This document shows positions 17,368 through 24,064 of a stretch of DNA of 64,000 nt, one piece after another. Source of the DNA: Sphingobacteriales bacterium (GTDB taxonomy: Bacteria > Bacteroidota > Bacteroidia > Chitinophagales > JADIYW01); the NCBI GenBank assembly GCA_016721245.1, contig JADKIQ010000007.1, positions 124,001 through 188,000 of the forward strand, read 5' to 3'. The notes under the pieces are model-generated. The model saw only the letters and a list, made by a program, of their open reading frames with translations, was not told the origin of the DNA and searched no databases. Positions within the stretch are counted from its first letter, which is position 1. Each line of letters opens with the position of its first letter. Position numbers and translations under genes: made by a program.

Positions 17368-17391
17368 AATCCTGCACTTTCGTGCAGGATT
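17368..17391 (-). terminator. Intrinsic terminator of the 17.4-18.3 kb minus-strand unit
   Basis: A perfect 10-bp stem (17368-17377 with 17382-17391) and a 4-nt loop; on the minus strand it is followed by a run of six T. It lies about 25 bp after the stop of the 26-residue reading frame, so that short frame is inside the transcript. Confidence 0.85.
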
Positions 17392-17416
17392 CAAAACCAT
17401 ACTTCACAATATCCAA

Positions 17417-17497
17417 CTAAGCACCCGTAGAGGGATTTCGTCCATCTCTCTTTGATCTTCTGAAAACAGCCGTTGATTTTTTCGTTTTAATAGACAT
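17417..17497 (-). CDS. Tiny basic peptide, 26 residues, HU-tail-like
   Basis: ATG at 17497 overlaps the last 11 bp of the upstream 267-residue gene in another frame, and the stop at 17417 is followed closely by the terminator, the arrangement of a translationally coupled small gene. The peptide is strongly basic (8 Lys/Arg of 26) and ends RRSKRDGRNPSTGA, which looks like the GRNPxTG segment of HU/IHF-type DNA-binding proteins without the rest of the fold. Too short for a database-quality call; it could also be an alternative C-terminal extension reached by frameshifting from the upstream gene, or a chance frame. Confidence 0.4.
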   Translation of the reverse strand: MSIKTKKSTAVFRRSKRDGRNPSTGA

Positions 17498-18290
17498 TAT
17501 CAATAGTTAAACAGTTACCTGAAGAAAATTTGTAAAAATTACCATTCACTTCCTGAAAGAACTCAATACCGATACATTGTAATACCGATACATCCACAGT
17601 CATTACTGTACCAACCGGTAATGAAGCATCCAATACTTCGCCTGCATATGCTGTATTCAATGGCGAGTATGCTCCGTAAGTTGTACTACTCAACTCATTC
17701 AATTCGGGATTGGTAGGCTCATATGTTCCTGTTGATGCATTAAATGCATAATCTGAAACCACACCGATAGCATTTATGTACCGGAAATGAGTGGCTCCGA
17801 TTGGTGCATTGATAGAGCTGGCAGGTGTTGCAGCCAAAGTGGTGAAATTACTTGTTAACCGGTCTACAGAATGATTCAGTAAGTACGGCACATAAGAAAT
17901 ACTGGCAAAGGAAATGTTTTTATCAAATCCAAAACCGTGTAAATACGTGCGCTGTGTACTGATTTCTACCTTTCTTTCACCACGAGCTTCTGTACCATCT
18001 TCCAGGTTAATTTTCTTCATGATGGATGTTAGCCTTCCGGTACATTGCGGGTCTGTCATTCCGTTTAGCACTTCTGACATTGCAACACGGATTGATTTTC
18101 CTGCTTTTGCACAGCCTCCAAATTCAGACATGTTTTCTCGAGTACGTTGAAACTCTGGAGCCGTTTTAACTTGTGCATCGGTTGGACCGCCGGACATGCC
18201 GGCGAAATATCCTTCTTGCCCTTTGATTTTAAAATGTCTGATGTCGCCGATGGTACCGACATATTTTAAGGGACCTTTTTGTTTTGCCAT
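17487..18290 (-). CDS. Conserved hypothetical protein, MAKQKG-type, 267 residues
   Basis: The N-terminus MAKQKGPLKYVGTIGDIRHFK, followed by APEFQRTRENMSEFGGCAKAGKSIRVAM, is the signature of an uncharacterised family I recognise from Bacteroidota genomes (typical form: a short beta-hairpin, then xxFQRTRENxxEFGxAxKAGKxLR). The second half is beta-rich and variable. No signal peptide, no catalytic motif. Function unknown; the conserved front could be a helix that packs in an assembly, but this is inference. It is followed by the overlapping 26-residue frame and a strong terminator and is transcribed away from the SNase gene from a shared 93-bp spacer. Confidence 0.72.
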   Translation of the reverse strand: MAKQKGPLKYVGTIGDIRHFKIKGQEGYFAGMSGGPTDAQVKTAPEFQRTRENMSEFGGCAKAGKSIRVAMSEVLNGMTDPQCTGRLTSIMKKINLEDGTEARGERKVEISTQRTYLHGFGFDKNISFASISYVPYLLNHSVDRLTSNFTTLAATPASSINAPIGATHFRYINAIGVVSDYAFNASTGTYEPTNPELNELSSTTYGAYSPLNTAYAGEVLDASLPVGTVMTVDVSVLQCIGIEFFQEVNGNFYKFSSGNCLTIDNVY

Positions 18291-18305
18291 GTTTTATAAA
18301 TTTTT

Positions 18306-18374
18306 ATTGTTTGTAAACAATTATTATCATTGTAAAATTATTTCTTAAATCAATGATTTACAAATGTTTACAAA
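18306..18374. promoter_or_regulatory. Candidate operator cluster between divergent genes
   Basis: A 16-bp palindrome ATTGTTTGTAAACAAT (18306-18321), a TTGTAAAA (18330-18337) and two TTTACAAA words exactly 10 bp apart (18357-18364, 18367-18374) crowd the short spacer shared by the 267-residue gene and the SNase gene. All carry the same TTTACAA core in one orientation or the other, as expected for a regulator's binding sites. Confidence 0.45.
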
Positions 18375-18383
18375 AGCACAAGG

Positions 18384-18875
18384 ATGTATTTTAAAGCAAA
18401 CGAACCGATAAGAGTATATACACACCACAAAATCAAAACGGTAGTGGATGGTGATGGTATGATTGTCTATAATATTTTCAATAAAAAGGAAACAGAAATC
18501 CGTCTGTTGGGAATTGATGCACCGGAAATAAAAGTCAGTAAGAAATTAAAACAAGACGAAAGAGAGCTGCATTTACCCGGTCAATTATTAATAGAGTTGG
18601 GAAAGATGTCATGGAGATTTTTATTTGATCTGATGCCGAAGGAAACGGATATAACGTTTATAACAGAAACCGATAATGAAATAGATTTATTTGGAAGAAC
18701 ACTGGCTTATGTAATCATAAAAGATGGAACATGCATCAATGAAAAACTGATTGAAGAAGGATATGCAAAACCATATACTAAATACTACTGCAGAAAATTA
18801 GAAACGTATCAGAAACTGAATTTTAATGCAATGCACCAAAAGAAAGGACTTTACTCTGTTTTGCACAATTTTTGA
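18384..18875 (+). CDS. Thermonuclease (SNase-like) family protein
   Basis: 163 residues with the whole SNase OB-fold active site: VVDGDG (Ca-binding Asp), IRLLGIDAPE (Arg, Asp and Glu), and FGRTLAYV (second catalytic Arg), then the family helix NEKLIEEGYAKPY. These enzymes cut DNA and RNA. Unlike secreted staphylococcal nuclease there is no signal peptide, so it is predicted to be cytosolic or exported by another route. The start at 18384 has AAGG just upstream. It is divergent from the MAKQKG-type gene and ends shortly before a bidirectional terminator and the tRNA gene; in that position it may belong to a small genomic island. Confidence 0.85.
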   Translation: MYFKANEPIRVYTHHKIKTVVDGDGMIVYNIFNKKETEIRLLGIDAPEIKVSKKLKQDERELHLPGQLLIELGKMSWRFLFDLMPKETDITFITETDNEIDLFGRTLAYVIIKDGTCINEKLIEEGYAKPYTKYYCRKLETYQKLNFNAMHQKKGLYSVLHNF

Positions 18876-18904
18876 AATGTTTACCCTATGTTTACCCCAA
18901 AATG

Positions 18905-18942
18905 AAAAAAGCGACGTAACTCATTGATTTACATCGCTTTTT
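18905..18942. terminator. Bidirectional intrinsic terminator
   Basis: AAAAAA GCGACGTAA ... TTACATCGC TTTTT: a 9-bp stem with one mismatch and an 8-10-nt loop, with A and T tracts on both sides. It can end the nuclease gene on the plus strand and the tRNA transcript on the minus strand. Confidence 0.8.
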
Positions 18943-18954
18943 GTGTGTGAAAAG

Positions 18955-19028
18955 TGGTCCCGCATGGGCTCGAACCATGGACCCCCTGATTATGAGTCAG
19001 GTGCTCTAACCAGCTGAGCTACAAGACC
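18955..19028 (-). tRNA. tRNA with anticodon CAT, probably elongator Met
   Basis: 74 nt that fold into a full cloverleaf: 7-bp acceptor stem (GGTCTTG with CGGGACC, two G-T pairs), D arm with AGCTGGTTA loop, 5-bp anticodon stem with loop CTCATAA (anticodon CAT), T arm with TTCGAGC loop, discriminator A. No CCA is encoded. The D arm and variable region (GAGCAC, GGGTC) resemble elongator tRNA-Met; a lysidine-modified tRNA-Ile with the same CAT anticodon cannot be ruled out by eye. The 1-T acceptor pairing and GC-poor D stem argue against the initiator. Confidence 0.92.
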
Positions 19029-19071
19029 GATGAATCAACGATTCATAAAATTGTCCCGATTGTTCGGGATG

Positions 19072-19079
19072 CAAAATTA
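19072..19079 (-). promoter_or_regulatory. -7 promoter element TAATTTTG for the tRNA
   Basis: Perfect match to the Bacteroidota TAnnTTTG element on the minus strand, 43 bp before the tRNA 5' end, with a small TCCCGA/TCGGGA hairpin in between. Confidence 0.6.
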
Positions 19080-19144
19080 CTATTTTACTTTTAATTCTAA
19101 TAACAGTACGCAGATTTTTATGATTATTAAGATTAGTATAAAGA

Positions 19145-20128
19145 CTAAAAACCATATATCGTCGCCAGTACCGTTTCTCCTACTGCCTGCAAAGTAAGCT
19201 TGTCTATGATATTCATATTATCTTCATGGGTATGCCAGTGTTTCGGAAATCCGCTGCGCGTGGTATAGGTTCGGCTGATAATATCTATCGTAGGTATTTT
19301 CGCCATCTGGTTGATATAATAATGGTCGTCAATAATCTGATCCGTTAATTCTTTCTGAAAGAAATTACCGTATCCCAACAGTTCTGCGTTCCTCCATACC
19401 TGTTTCATAAATTCCGGTGCATATTGCATCGAGACTCCCTCATATGTAAAGGTGGCACCCTTTGCGCCTACCATATCCAGTAAAATTCCGTTCTCCGCTT
19501 TATAGTTTGGCACATGCGGATTTCTGCACCAGTATTGTGTACCTAAACAATAAAAATCGCCCTGTTTCTGGTTGAGTTCATATTCCGGCTGACCATAATC
19601 CTCCACATCCAAAAACACTAAATCCACGCCAATCTCCGGACTTTTTTTCTGTAGCTGACGGGCAATTTCTAACAATATAGCTGAACCGCTGGCTCCGTCA
19701 TCTGCAGCAATGATAGGTTTTGCCACTGCACTGTCGTCCTGATCAGCGAATGGTCTTGCATCCCAGTGCGTACAAATCATCAGCCTGCGTTTTACTTCAG
19801 GATTGTGGGAAGCAATGACGTTTATACAGGGCACACTTTTCCCGTTGTAAACTACCACATTTGTTTTCTGAACGACTACGCTGGCACCATATGCTTTTAA
19901 TTTATGCTCGAAGTATGCCGCACACTTTTGCTGTGCCGGAGTTCCCGGAACCCGCGTACCAAAATCCACTTGTTGTTGTGTAAAAAGATATGCCGAATCC
20001 GCTGAAAATTCAGGTTTAGCAATGGTTTTTTCAGTCGAAGTGCCTTCAGCAGATGATTCTTCTCTCTTTATCTTGCAGGAAGAAGCCATCAGAATAGGAA
20101 TAAAAATTATCAGAATAATTTTTATCAA
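19145..20128 (-). CDS. M28-family zinc peptidase / glutaminyl cyclase-like lipoprotein
   Basis: The body carries the M28 pattern: CTHWDARP (zinc His), ADDGASGSAILLEIAR (bridging Asp), VFLDVEDYG (catalytic/ligand acidic residues) and a late HTHEDN. The order, length and the DARPFAD phrase are those of bacterial glutaminyl-peptide cyclotransferase-like M28 proteins, which either trim peptides or cyclise N-terminal Gln. The N-terminus is a lipoprotein signal, LIKIILIIFIPILMASSC, with the lipid Cys after MASS. The open frame extends to 20209 inside cysS, but codons 1-27 of that extension read through a 7-bp repeat array and the cysS 3' end, so I place the start at the TTG at 20128; ATG 20167 is the alternative. 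Confidence 0.82.
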   Translation of the reverse strand: MIKIILIIFIPILMASSCKIKREESSAEGTSTEKTIAKPEFSADSAYLFTQQQVDFGTRVPGTPAQQKCAAYFEHKLKAYGASVVVQKTNVVVYNGKSVPCINVIASHNPEVKRRLMICTHWDARPFADQDDSAVAKPIIAADDGASGSAILLEIARQLQKKSPEIGVDLVFLDVEDYGQPEYELNQKQGDFYCLGTQYWCRNPHVPNYKAENGILLDMVGAKGATFTYEGVSMQYAPEFMKQVWRNAELLGYGNFFQKELTDQIIDDHYYINQMAKIPTIDIISRTYTTRSGFPKHWHTHEDNMNIIDKLTLQAVGETVLATIYGF

Positions 20129-20153
20129 TTGTACATTGTTAATCGTTAATTGT
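20126..20153. repeat. Heptamer array (4 units, 7-bp period)
   Basis: CAATTGT ACATTGT TAATCGT TAATTGT, running up to the cysS stop codon at 20154. One of a family of 7- or 8-bp-period spacers in this window. Confidence 0.75.
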
Positions 20154-21644
20154 TTATCCAATCTCATACGTAGTGCCATCTTTACTGTCTTTAATTTCAA
20201 TACCTGCATTCTTCAGCGCATCACGGATTTTATCCGATGTTGTCCAGTCTTTTGTTTCACGGGATTGTTTTCTGATATCAATCACTAATTGCATCACTTT
20301 ATCCAGTGCCTCGTTATTACCCGCAGCCGCTTCATCACTCAATCCAAGCACATCAAAAAGATATCCGTTATATGTAGTCTGTAGCTGATTAAAAGTCGCT
20401 TTTGAAATATTGCTTACTTTCTTGCCGTCATTATAATAGATATTGATTTGTGTAGCCAGTTCGTATAATGTTGCCAGCAGTTTTGGCGCATTGAAATCAT
20501 CATCCATCACCGTCTTGCATTCATTACAAAGCTCCTGAATTAGCTTATCCTGTTGTTCGTCAGATGCTGCCGTATCAAATTTTAATTCTGCCAGATATTT
20601 CGCGGCATTCATCAGCTTGCGCAAACCTTTCTCCGCATCCTGCAAGCCTTTTATCGTGATATCAAGTTCCGAAGAATAATGCGATTGCATAAAAAGAAAA
20701 CGAACCGTCATGGCTGAATACGGTTTATCCAGCAAAGGATGTTCTCCGGTAATAAACTGCATTGGAAGTATAGAATTCCCCAGAGACTTACTCATTTTTT
20801 GCCCGTTGAAGTTGAGCATATTCGTGTGCATCCAGTAGCGCACCGGTTCGTTGCCGCAGGCACCCACGTTCTGCGCAATCTCACATTCGTGGTGCGGAAA
20901 TTTCAAATCCATACCGCCGGCGTGGATATCGAATTGCTTGCCCAGATATTTGGTACTCATCACAGAGCATTCCAGATGCCAGCCCGGAAAACCACTACCC
21001 CAGGGGGAGTTCCACTGCATGATATGTTCCGGTGAGGCTTTCTTCCATAAGGCGAAATCTATCGGATTGCGTTTTTCATCCTGTCCGTCCAAATCTCTAT
21101 AACCCGCTATCAGTTCGTCAATATTTCTACCGGATAATTTTCCGTAATTATTGCCTTTTGCGTTGTAGGCATTCACGTCAAAGTACACGCTGCCGTTGGA
21201 TGCATACGCAACGCCGTTGTCAATTAATTTTTGTGTCATTTCTATCTGCTCCACAATATGACCGGTAGCAGTTGGTTCAATAGTCGGCGGCAGCAAATTA
21301 AACAGCCTGCATACTTCATGAAAACCCACGGTATATTTTTGTACGATTTCCATTGGCTCCAGTTTCTCCAGTTTCGCCTGGTCTTCCATGCGGTTTTTGC
21401 CTTCGCCTGCTTCATTCGTTAAATGCCCGGCATCCGTGATGTTCCGCACATAACGTACTTTGTAACCCAAAAATTTCAGATAGCGGTAGACCAAATCAAA
21501 CGAAATAAATGTTCTTGTATTTCCTAAATGCACATCCGAGTAAACGGTAGGACCGCAGCAATACAATCCCACATAGGGCGGGTTGATCGGCTCGAATTTC
21601 TCTTTCTGTCGGGAAAGTGTGTTGTAAATGGTTAAATCAGACAT
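20154..21644 (-). CDS. cysS: Cysteinyl-tRNA synthetase
   Basis: 496 residues, full length for the class I enzyme that charges tRNA-Cys. Signature sites: HLGN (HIGH motif) in CGPTVYSDVHLGNTRT, KMSKS in NGQKMSKSLGN, and the zinc ligands that select cysteine (Cys of CGPTVY, Cys in WHLECS, HHECE). The start ATG 21644 is 5 bp from a perfect TATCTTTG promoter element, so the message is probably near-leaderless. The downstream peptidase gene starts within or just after its 3' end. Confidence 0.97.
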   Translation of the reverse strand: MSDLTIYNTLSRQKEKFEPINPPYVGLYCCGPTVYSDVHLGNTRTFISFDLVYRYLKFLGYKVRYVRNITDAGHLTNEAGEGKNRMEDQAKLEKLEPMEIVQKYTVGFHEVCRLFNLLPPTIEPTATGHIVEQIEMTQKLIDNGVAYASNGSVYFDVNAYNAKGNNYGKLSGRNIDELIAGYRDLDGQDEKRNPIDFALWKKASPEHIMQWNSPWGSGFPGWHLECSVMSTKYLGKQFDIHAGGMDLKFPHHECEIAQNVGACGNEPVRYWMHTNMLNFNGQKMSKSLGNSILPMQFITGEHPLLDKPYSAMTVRFLFMQSHYSSELDITIKGLQDAEKGLRKLMNAAKYLAELKFDTAASDEQQDKLIQELCNECKTVMDDDFNAPKLLATLYELATQINIYYNDGKKVSNISKATFNQLQTTYNGYLFDVLGLSDEAAAGNNEALDKVMQLVIDIRKQSRETKDWTTSDKIRDALKNAGIEIKDSKDGTTYEIG

Positions 21645-21648
21645 AGGG

Positions 21649-21656
21649 CAAAGATA
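21649..21656 (-). promoter_or_regulatory. -7 promoter element TATCTTTG for cysS
   Basis: Perfect TAnnTTTG on the minus strand ending 5 bp before the cysS ATG, implying a very short or absent 5' leader. Confidence 0.65.
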
Positions 21657-21660
21657 GGAA

Positions 21661-21692
21661 TAAGTCGTAAGTGATGAGTCGTGAGTCGTGAG
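21661..21692. repeat. Heptamer array (4.5 units, 7-bp period)
   Basis: TAAGTCG TAAGTGA TGAGTCG TGAGTCG TGAG. Read on the other strand the units are ACTCACG/ACTTACG, the same consensus as the arrays at 43283 and 50712. Confidence 0.85.
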
Positions 21693-21700
21693 ATTTTTTT

Positions 21701-21779
21701 ACCTCACACTATCGAACAAGTTCGACTTCCCTCTCCAAATGGAGAGGGTGGTTCCGACGAAGTCGGAATCGGGTGAGGT
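21701..21779. repeat. 79-bp cloverleaf-shaped palindromic element
   Basis: An outer 7-bp pair (ACCTCAC 21701-21707 with GTGAGGT 21773-21779) encloses three hairpins in a row: CGAAC/GTTCG (21713-21724), CCCTCTCC/GGAGAGGG (21729-21748, 4-nt loop) and TTCCGAC/GTCGGAA (21752-21768). It ends next to the stop of the lipoprotein gene at 21781. Likely a dispersed REP-like unit; it has no tRNA features. Confidence 0.8.
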
Positions 21780-21780
21780 A

Positions 21781-22296
21781 TTATTTGTAAACGTAGAAAG
21801 AATCAGAAATTGAATATCGTCTTACTTCACCTGTTCGTTTATTTCCCAAATCAGCAATTCCATTCCAATAATACCAACCAGTATCTTTTGGTGTAAAACT
21901 GAAATGATTATCATTCTTTATTTCTATAAAATCTTCTCTTTTTGTATTTATCCTAGATGGCAATGTATAATAAAATTTATCTATGTGATGGCTTTCATCA
22001 ATTGCAAAAATTAATTGTGCTTGATATTTTTCTGAATTAAGTTGAATTCTACGTTGTAATATTTTATTGGTAATAATGAATCTATCAAAAACAATTTCAC
22101 AAGTATTAAATCCATCTGTTTGATAGATGGAATCTAAAAAATTGTAAAAAAGAGAATCGTAAATATTATCATACTTCGAAATTCTGCTTTGTAGTTGTAT
22201 ATTCTCCTTCTCCAGTTCCGCAATTCTATTCAAATCATTTTTATTATGGCAGGATGCCATTAGAATCAAACATAAAAAAGGAATCAGTATTCGCAT
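21781..22296 (-). CDS. Hypothetical lipoprotein with coiled coil, 171 residues
   Basis: Signal peptide MRILIPFLCLILMASC with the lipobox Cys at 16, then a short heptad-like helix (LNRIAELEKENIQLQSRISK, residues about 21-40) suggesting oligomerisation, and a beta-rich C-terminal half with TGWYYWNGIAD. No family recognised; the last part faintly resembles the beta-sandwich domains of gliding-motility proteins, but that is weak. It is likely anchored to the periplasmic side of a membrane. The gene stands alone between cysS and ruvC and is enclosed by repeats on both sides: heptamer array and cloverleaf after it, a large inverted repeat before it. Confidence 0.7.
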   Translation of the reverse strand: MRILIPFLCLILMASCHNKNDLNRIAELEKENIQLQSRISKYDNIYDSLFYNFLDSIYQTDGFNTCEIVFDRFIITNKILQRRIQLNSEKYQAQLIFAIDESHHIDKFYYTLPSRINTKREDFIEIKNDNHFSFTPKDTGWYYWNGIADLGNKRTGEVRRYSISDSFYVYK

Positions 22297-22327
22297 AAGT
22301 TGGTAACGATAAATATAATTAGAAATT

Positions 22328-22418
22328 TTGTCTGAACTGTGATTTATTTGATGCGTATGATTTTGATGATAAACAAAATCATGTTTATCATTAAAATCAT
22401 AAAAATCATGGTTCAGGC
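22328..22418. repeat. Large imperfect inverted repeat between lipoprotein and ruvC
   Basis: Left arm about 22331-22374 and right arm about 22383-22417 pair as GTCTGAAC...ATGATAAAC against GTTTATCAT...GGTTCAGGC with an AAAATCAT loop. Positions 22328-22351 (24 nt) recur as an exact reverse complement at 31239-31262. The arms themselves are made of TGATTTT-like words. Confidence 0.75.
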
Positions 22419-22990
22419 TACTTCACCCGCTTCGGATTGTCCTTCGCAAAGGCTTCCCAGCCGGAATATTTCTTGCCTCCACTTGGCACGCCGCGCATCG
22501 AAAAATGATGGCACACCGCTACGGCTAGTCCGTCGGTGGCGTCCAGTTGTTTCGGCAATACATCCGTTTTCAGAATATGCCCCAGCATGGCGGCCACCTG
22601 CTCCTTGGCGGCATTACCGTTGCCGGTCACGCTCTGTTTTACTTTCTTAGGCGAGTATTCCTGAATCGGAATATTCTGGGAAAGCGCGGCGGCTATCGCC
22701 ATGCCCTGTGCGCGGCCAAGCTTCAGCATCGACTGCACATTCTTGCCAAAGAAGGGTTCTTCTATGGCTAAAATATTGGGTTTGTAGGCAAGAATTATTT
22801 CGAGTAAACGATCATAAATACATTGCAAACGGTCATAGTGATTATCAAACTTTTCGGTGTGAATGCTGCCAATGGCAATCAGTTCCATTGTATTCCCATC
22901 CGATAAAATAATACCATAGCCGGTCACCTGTGTGCCCGGGTCGACGCCCAAAATGATATGCTTCGGATTTACTTTCTTTATTGCAGCCAC
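22418..22990 (-). CDS. ruvC: Holliday junction endonuclease RuvC
   Basis: 190 residues. The RNase-H-like fold residues are all present: ILGVDPGTQVTGYG (first Asp), AIEEPFFGKN (Glu), and DATDGLAVAVCHH (last two acidic residues). RuvC resolves Holliday junctions together with RuvAB; ruvA and ruvB are not in this window. It is divergent from the LPG-synthase-type gene at 23062 with a 71-bp spacer. Confidence 0.96.
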   Translation of the reverse strand: MAAIKKVNPKHIILGVDPGTQVTGYGIILSDGNTMELIAIGSIHTEKFDNHYDRLQCIYDRLLEIILAYKPNILAIEEPFFGKNVQSMLKLGRAQGMAIAAALSQNIPIQEYSPKKVKQSVTGNGNAAKEQVAAMLGHILKTDVLPKQLDATDGLAVAVCHHFSMRGVPSGGKKYSGWEAFAKDNPKRVK

Positions 22991-23040
22991 GTCGTAAAAA
23001 TAGTGCTTAGGATTGTAATTATTTATGTAAAAAAAGAAAC

Positions 23041-23048
23041 TATCTTTG
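23041..23048 (+). promoter_or_regulatory. -7 promoter element TATCTTTG
   Basis: Perfect TAnnTTTG 13 bp before the ATG at 23062. Confidence 0.55.
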
Positions 23049-23061
23049 AAATCCGCTGAAC

Positions 23062-24029
23062 ATGAAACAACTTTTCCAAAATAAACTCCTGAACGCGCTT
23101 ATCAAAATCCTGATATTTGGTGGCTTGTTGTTCGTGCTTTATCGCCAGTTGTTTTCCAATGAAAAAATAGATATCGCCTATGAACATTTCCTGCTCAATT
23201 TCAACGGCAATTACTTCCTTTTAAGTGTGGTGATTCTGCTGATGATACTGAACTGGACGATTGAAAGCGTGAAATGGAAACTGCTCATCGACAAGCTGCA
23301 TCCTATTTCCTGGCTGGATGCAATCGAAGGTATTTTATTCGGCGTGACCTTCTCCCTGTTTACGCCCAGTAGAATCGGCGAATTTGGTGGACGCGTTTTT
23401 GCCTTAAACACCGATCGGAAGGAAGCTATCGTTTCCACCATTTTGGGAAGTATTGCTCAAATTGTGGTCAATCTTTCTTTTGGCGCACTCGGACTATTGG
23501 TATATTCTTTTTTGTATGAAAAGATGGATACCTATTTTCTGTTTGCCTTCATCTTTATATATGTGCTGATGGTGGCGGCCATTCATTTCTGTTTTTACAA
23601 CCTGGATGTAGTCAGCACCAAATTTTCCAACTTCAGCATTTTCAAAAAGTCTATAAATATATCCATATCATTGATTTATACAGCAATAAAGATTTCCTGA
23701 GGCTGGAAATCCTGTCGGCTGTCCGTTATGGTATCTACTGTCTGCAATTTGTTTTACTGCTCAAGTTTTTCGGATTCCAGTTGCCTTTTTTTACCGCCAT
23801 GATATTGGTGGCGGCCATATTTTTTGTACAAACCATCAATCCGATAAATATTGCACTGATAGACTTTGGATTCCGTGGCAATGTGGCGGCTTATTTTCTT
23901 GCTGCATTTACTACAAATCCAATTACAATTATCGCCACTACCATCACATTATGGTTTATCAACCTGATTATCCCGGCCATCATCGGAGGAATTGCCGCCC
24001 TCAGATTTAGCTTTTTTAGGGAGGAATAA
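23062..24029 (+). pseudogene. LPG-synthase-TM / UPF0104 family membrane protein, one-base frameshift
   Basis: The first 190 or so codons encode hydrophobic segments and the family motif FTPSRIGEFGGRVFAL, typical of the lysylphosphatidylglycerol-synthase transmembrane (AglD/flippase-like) family. After the A5 run at 23644-23648 the frame breaks and stops at 23700, while the +2 frame continues as QKVYKYIHIIDLY... LRLEILSAVRYGIYCLQ... with three more membrane helices to a stop at 24029. One added A gives 969 nt and an intact 322-residue protein, the usual size. So this is one gene with a one-base homopolymer deletion, most likely a sequencing error. Substrate unknown; family members move or modify membrane lipids or glycans. 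Confidence 0.8.
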
Positions 24030-24064
24030 TGTAATTTTTGTATCTTTCGGGATAATTTATTTCT

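Noticed and set aside
15477..18300. Retron, diversity-generating retroelement or group II intron in the non-coding stretch
   Set aside because: No reverse transcriptase or variable-repeat/template-repeat pair seen; the hairpin alone is insufficient.
21701..21779. Cloverleaf considered as a tRNA or tmRNA part
   Set aside because: No T-loop TTC, no D-loop GG, hairpin loops of 2-4 nt and stems of the wrong length; it is a DNA palindrome cluster.
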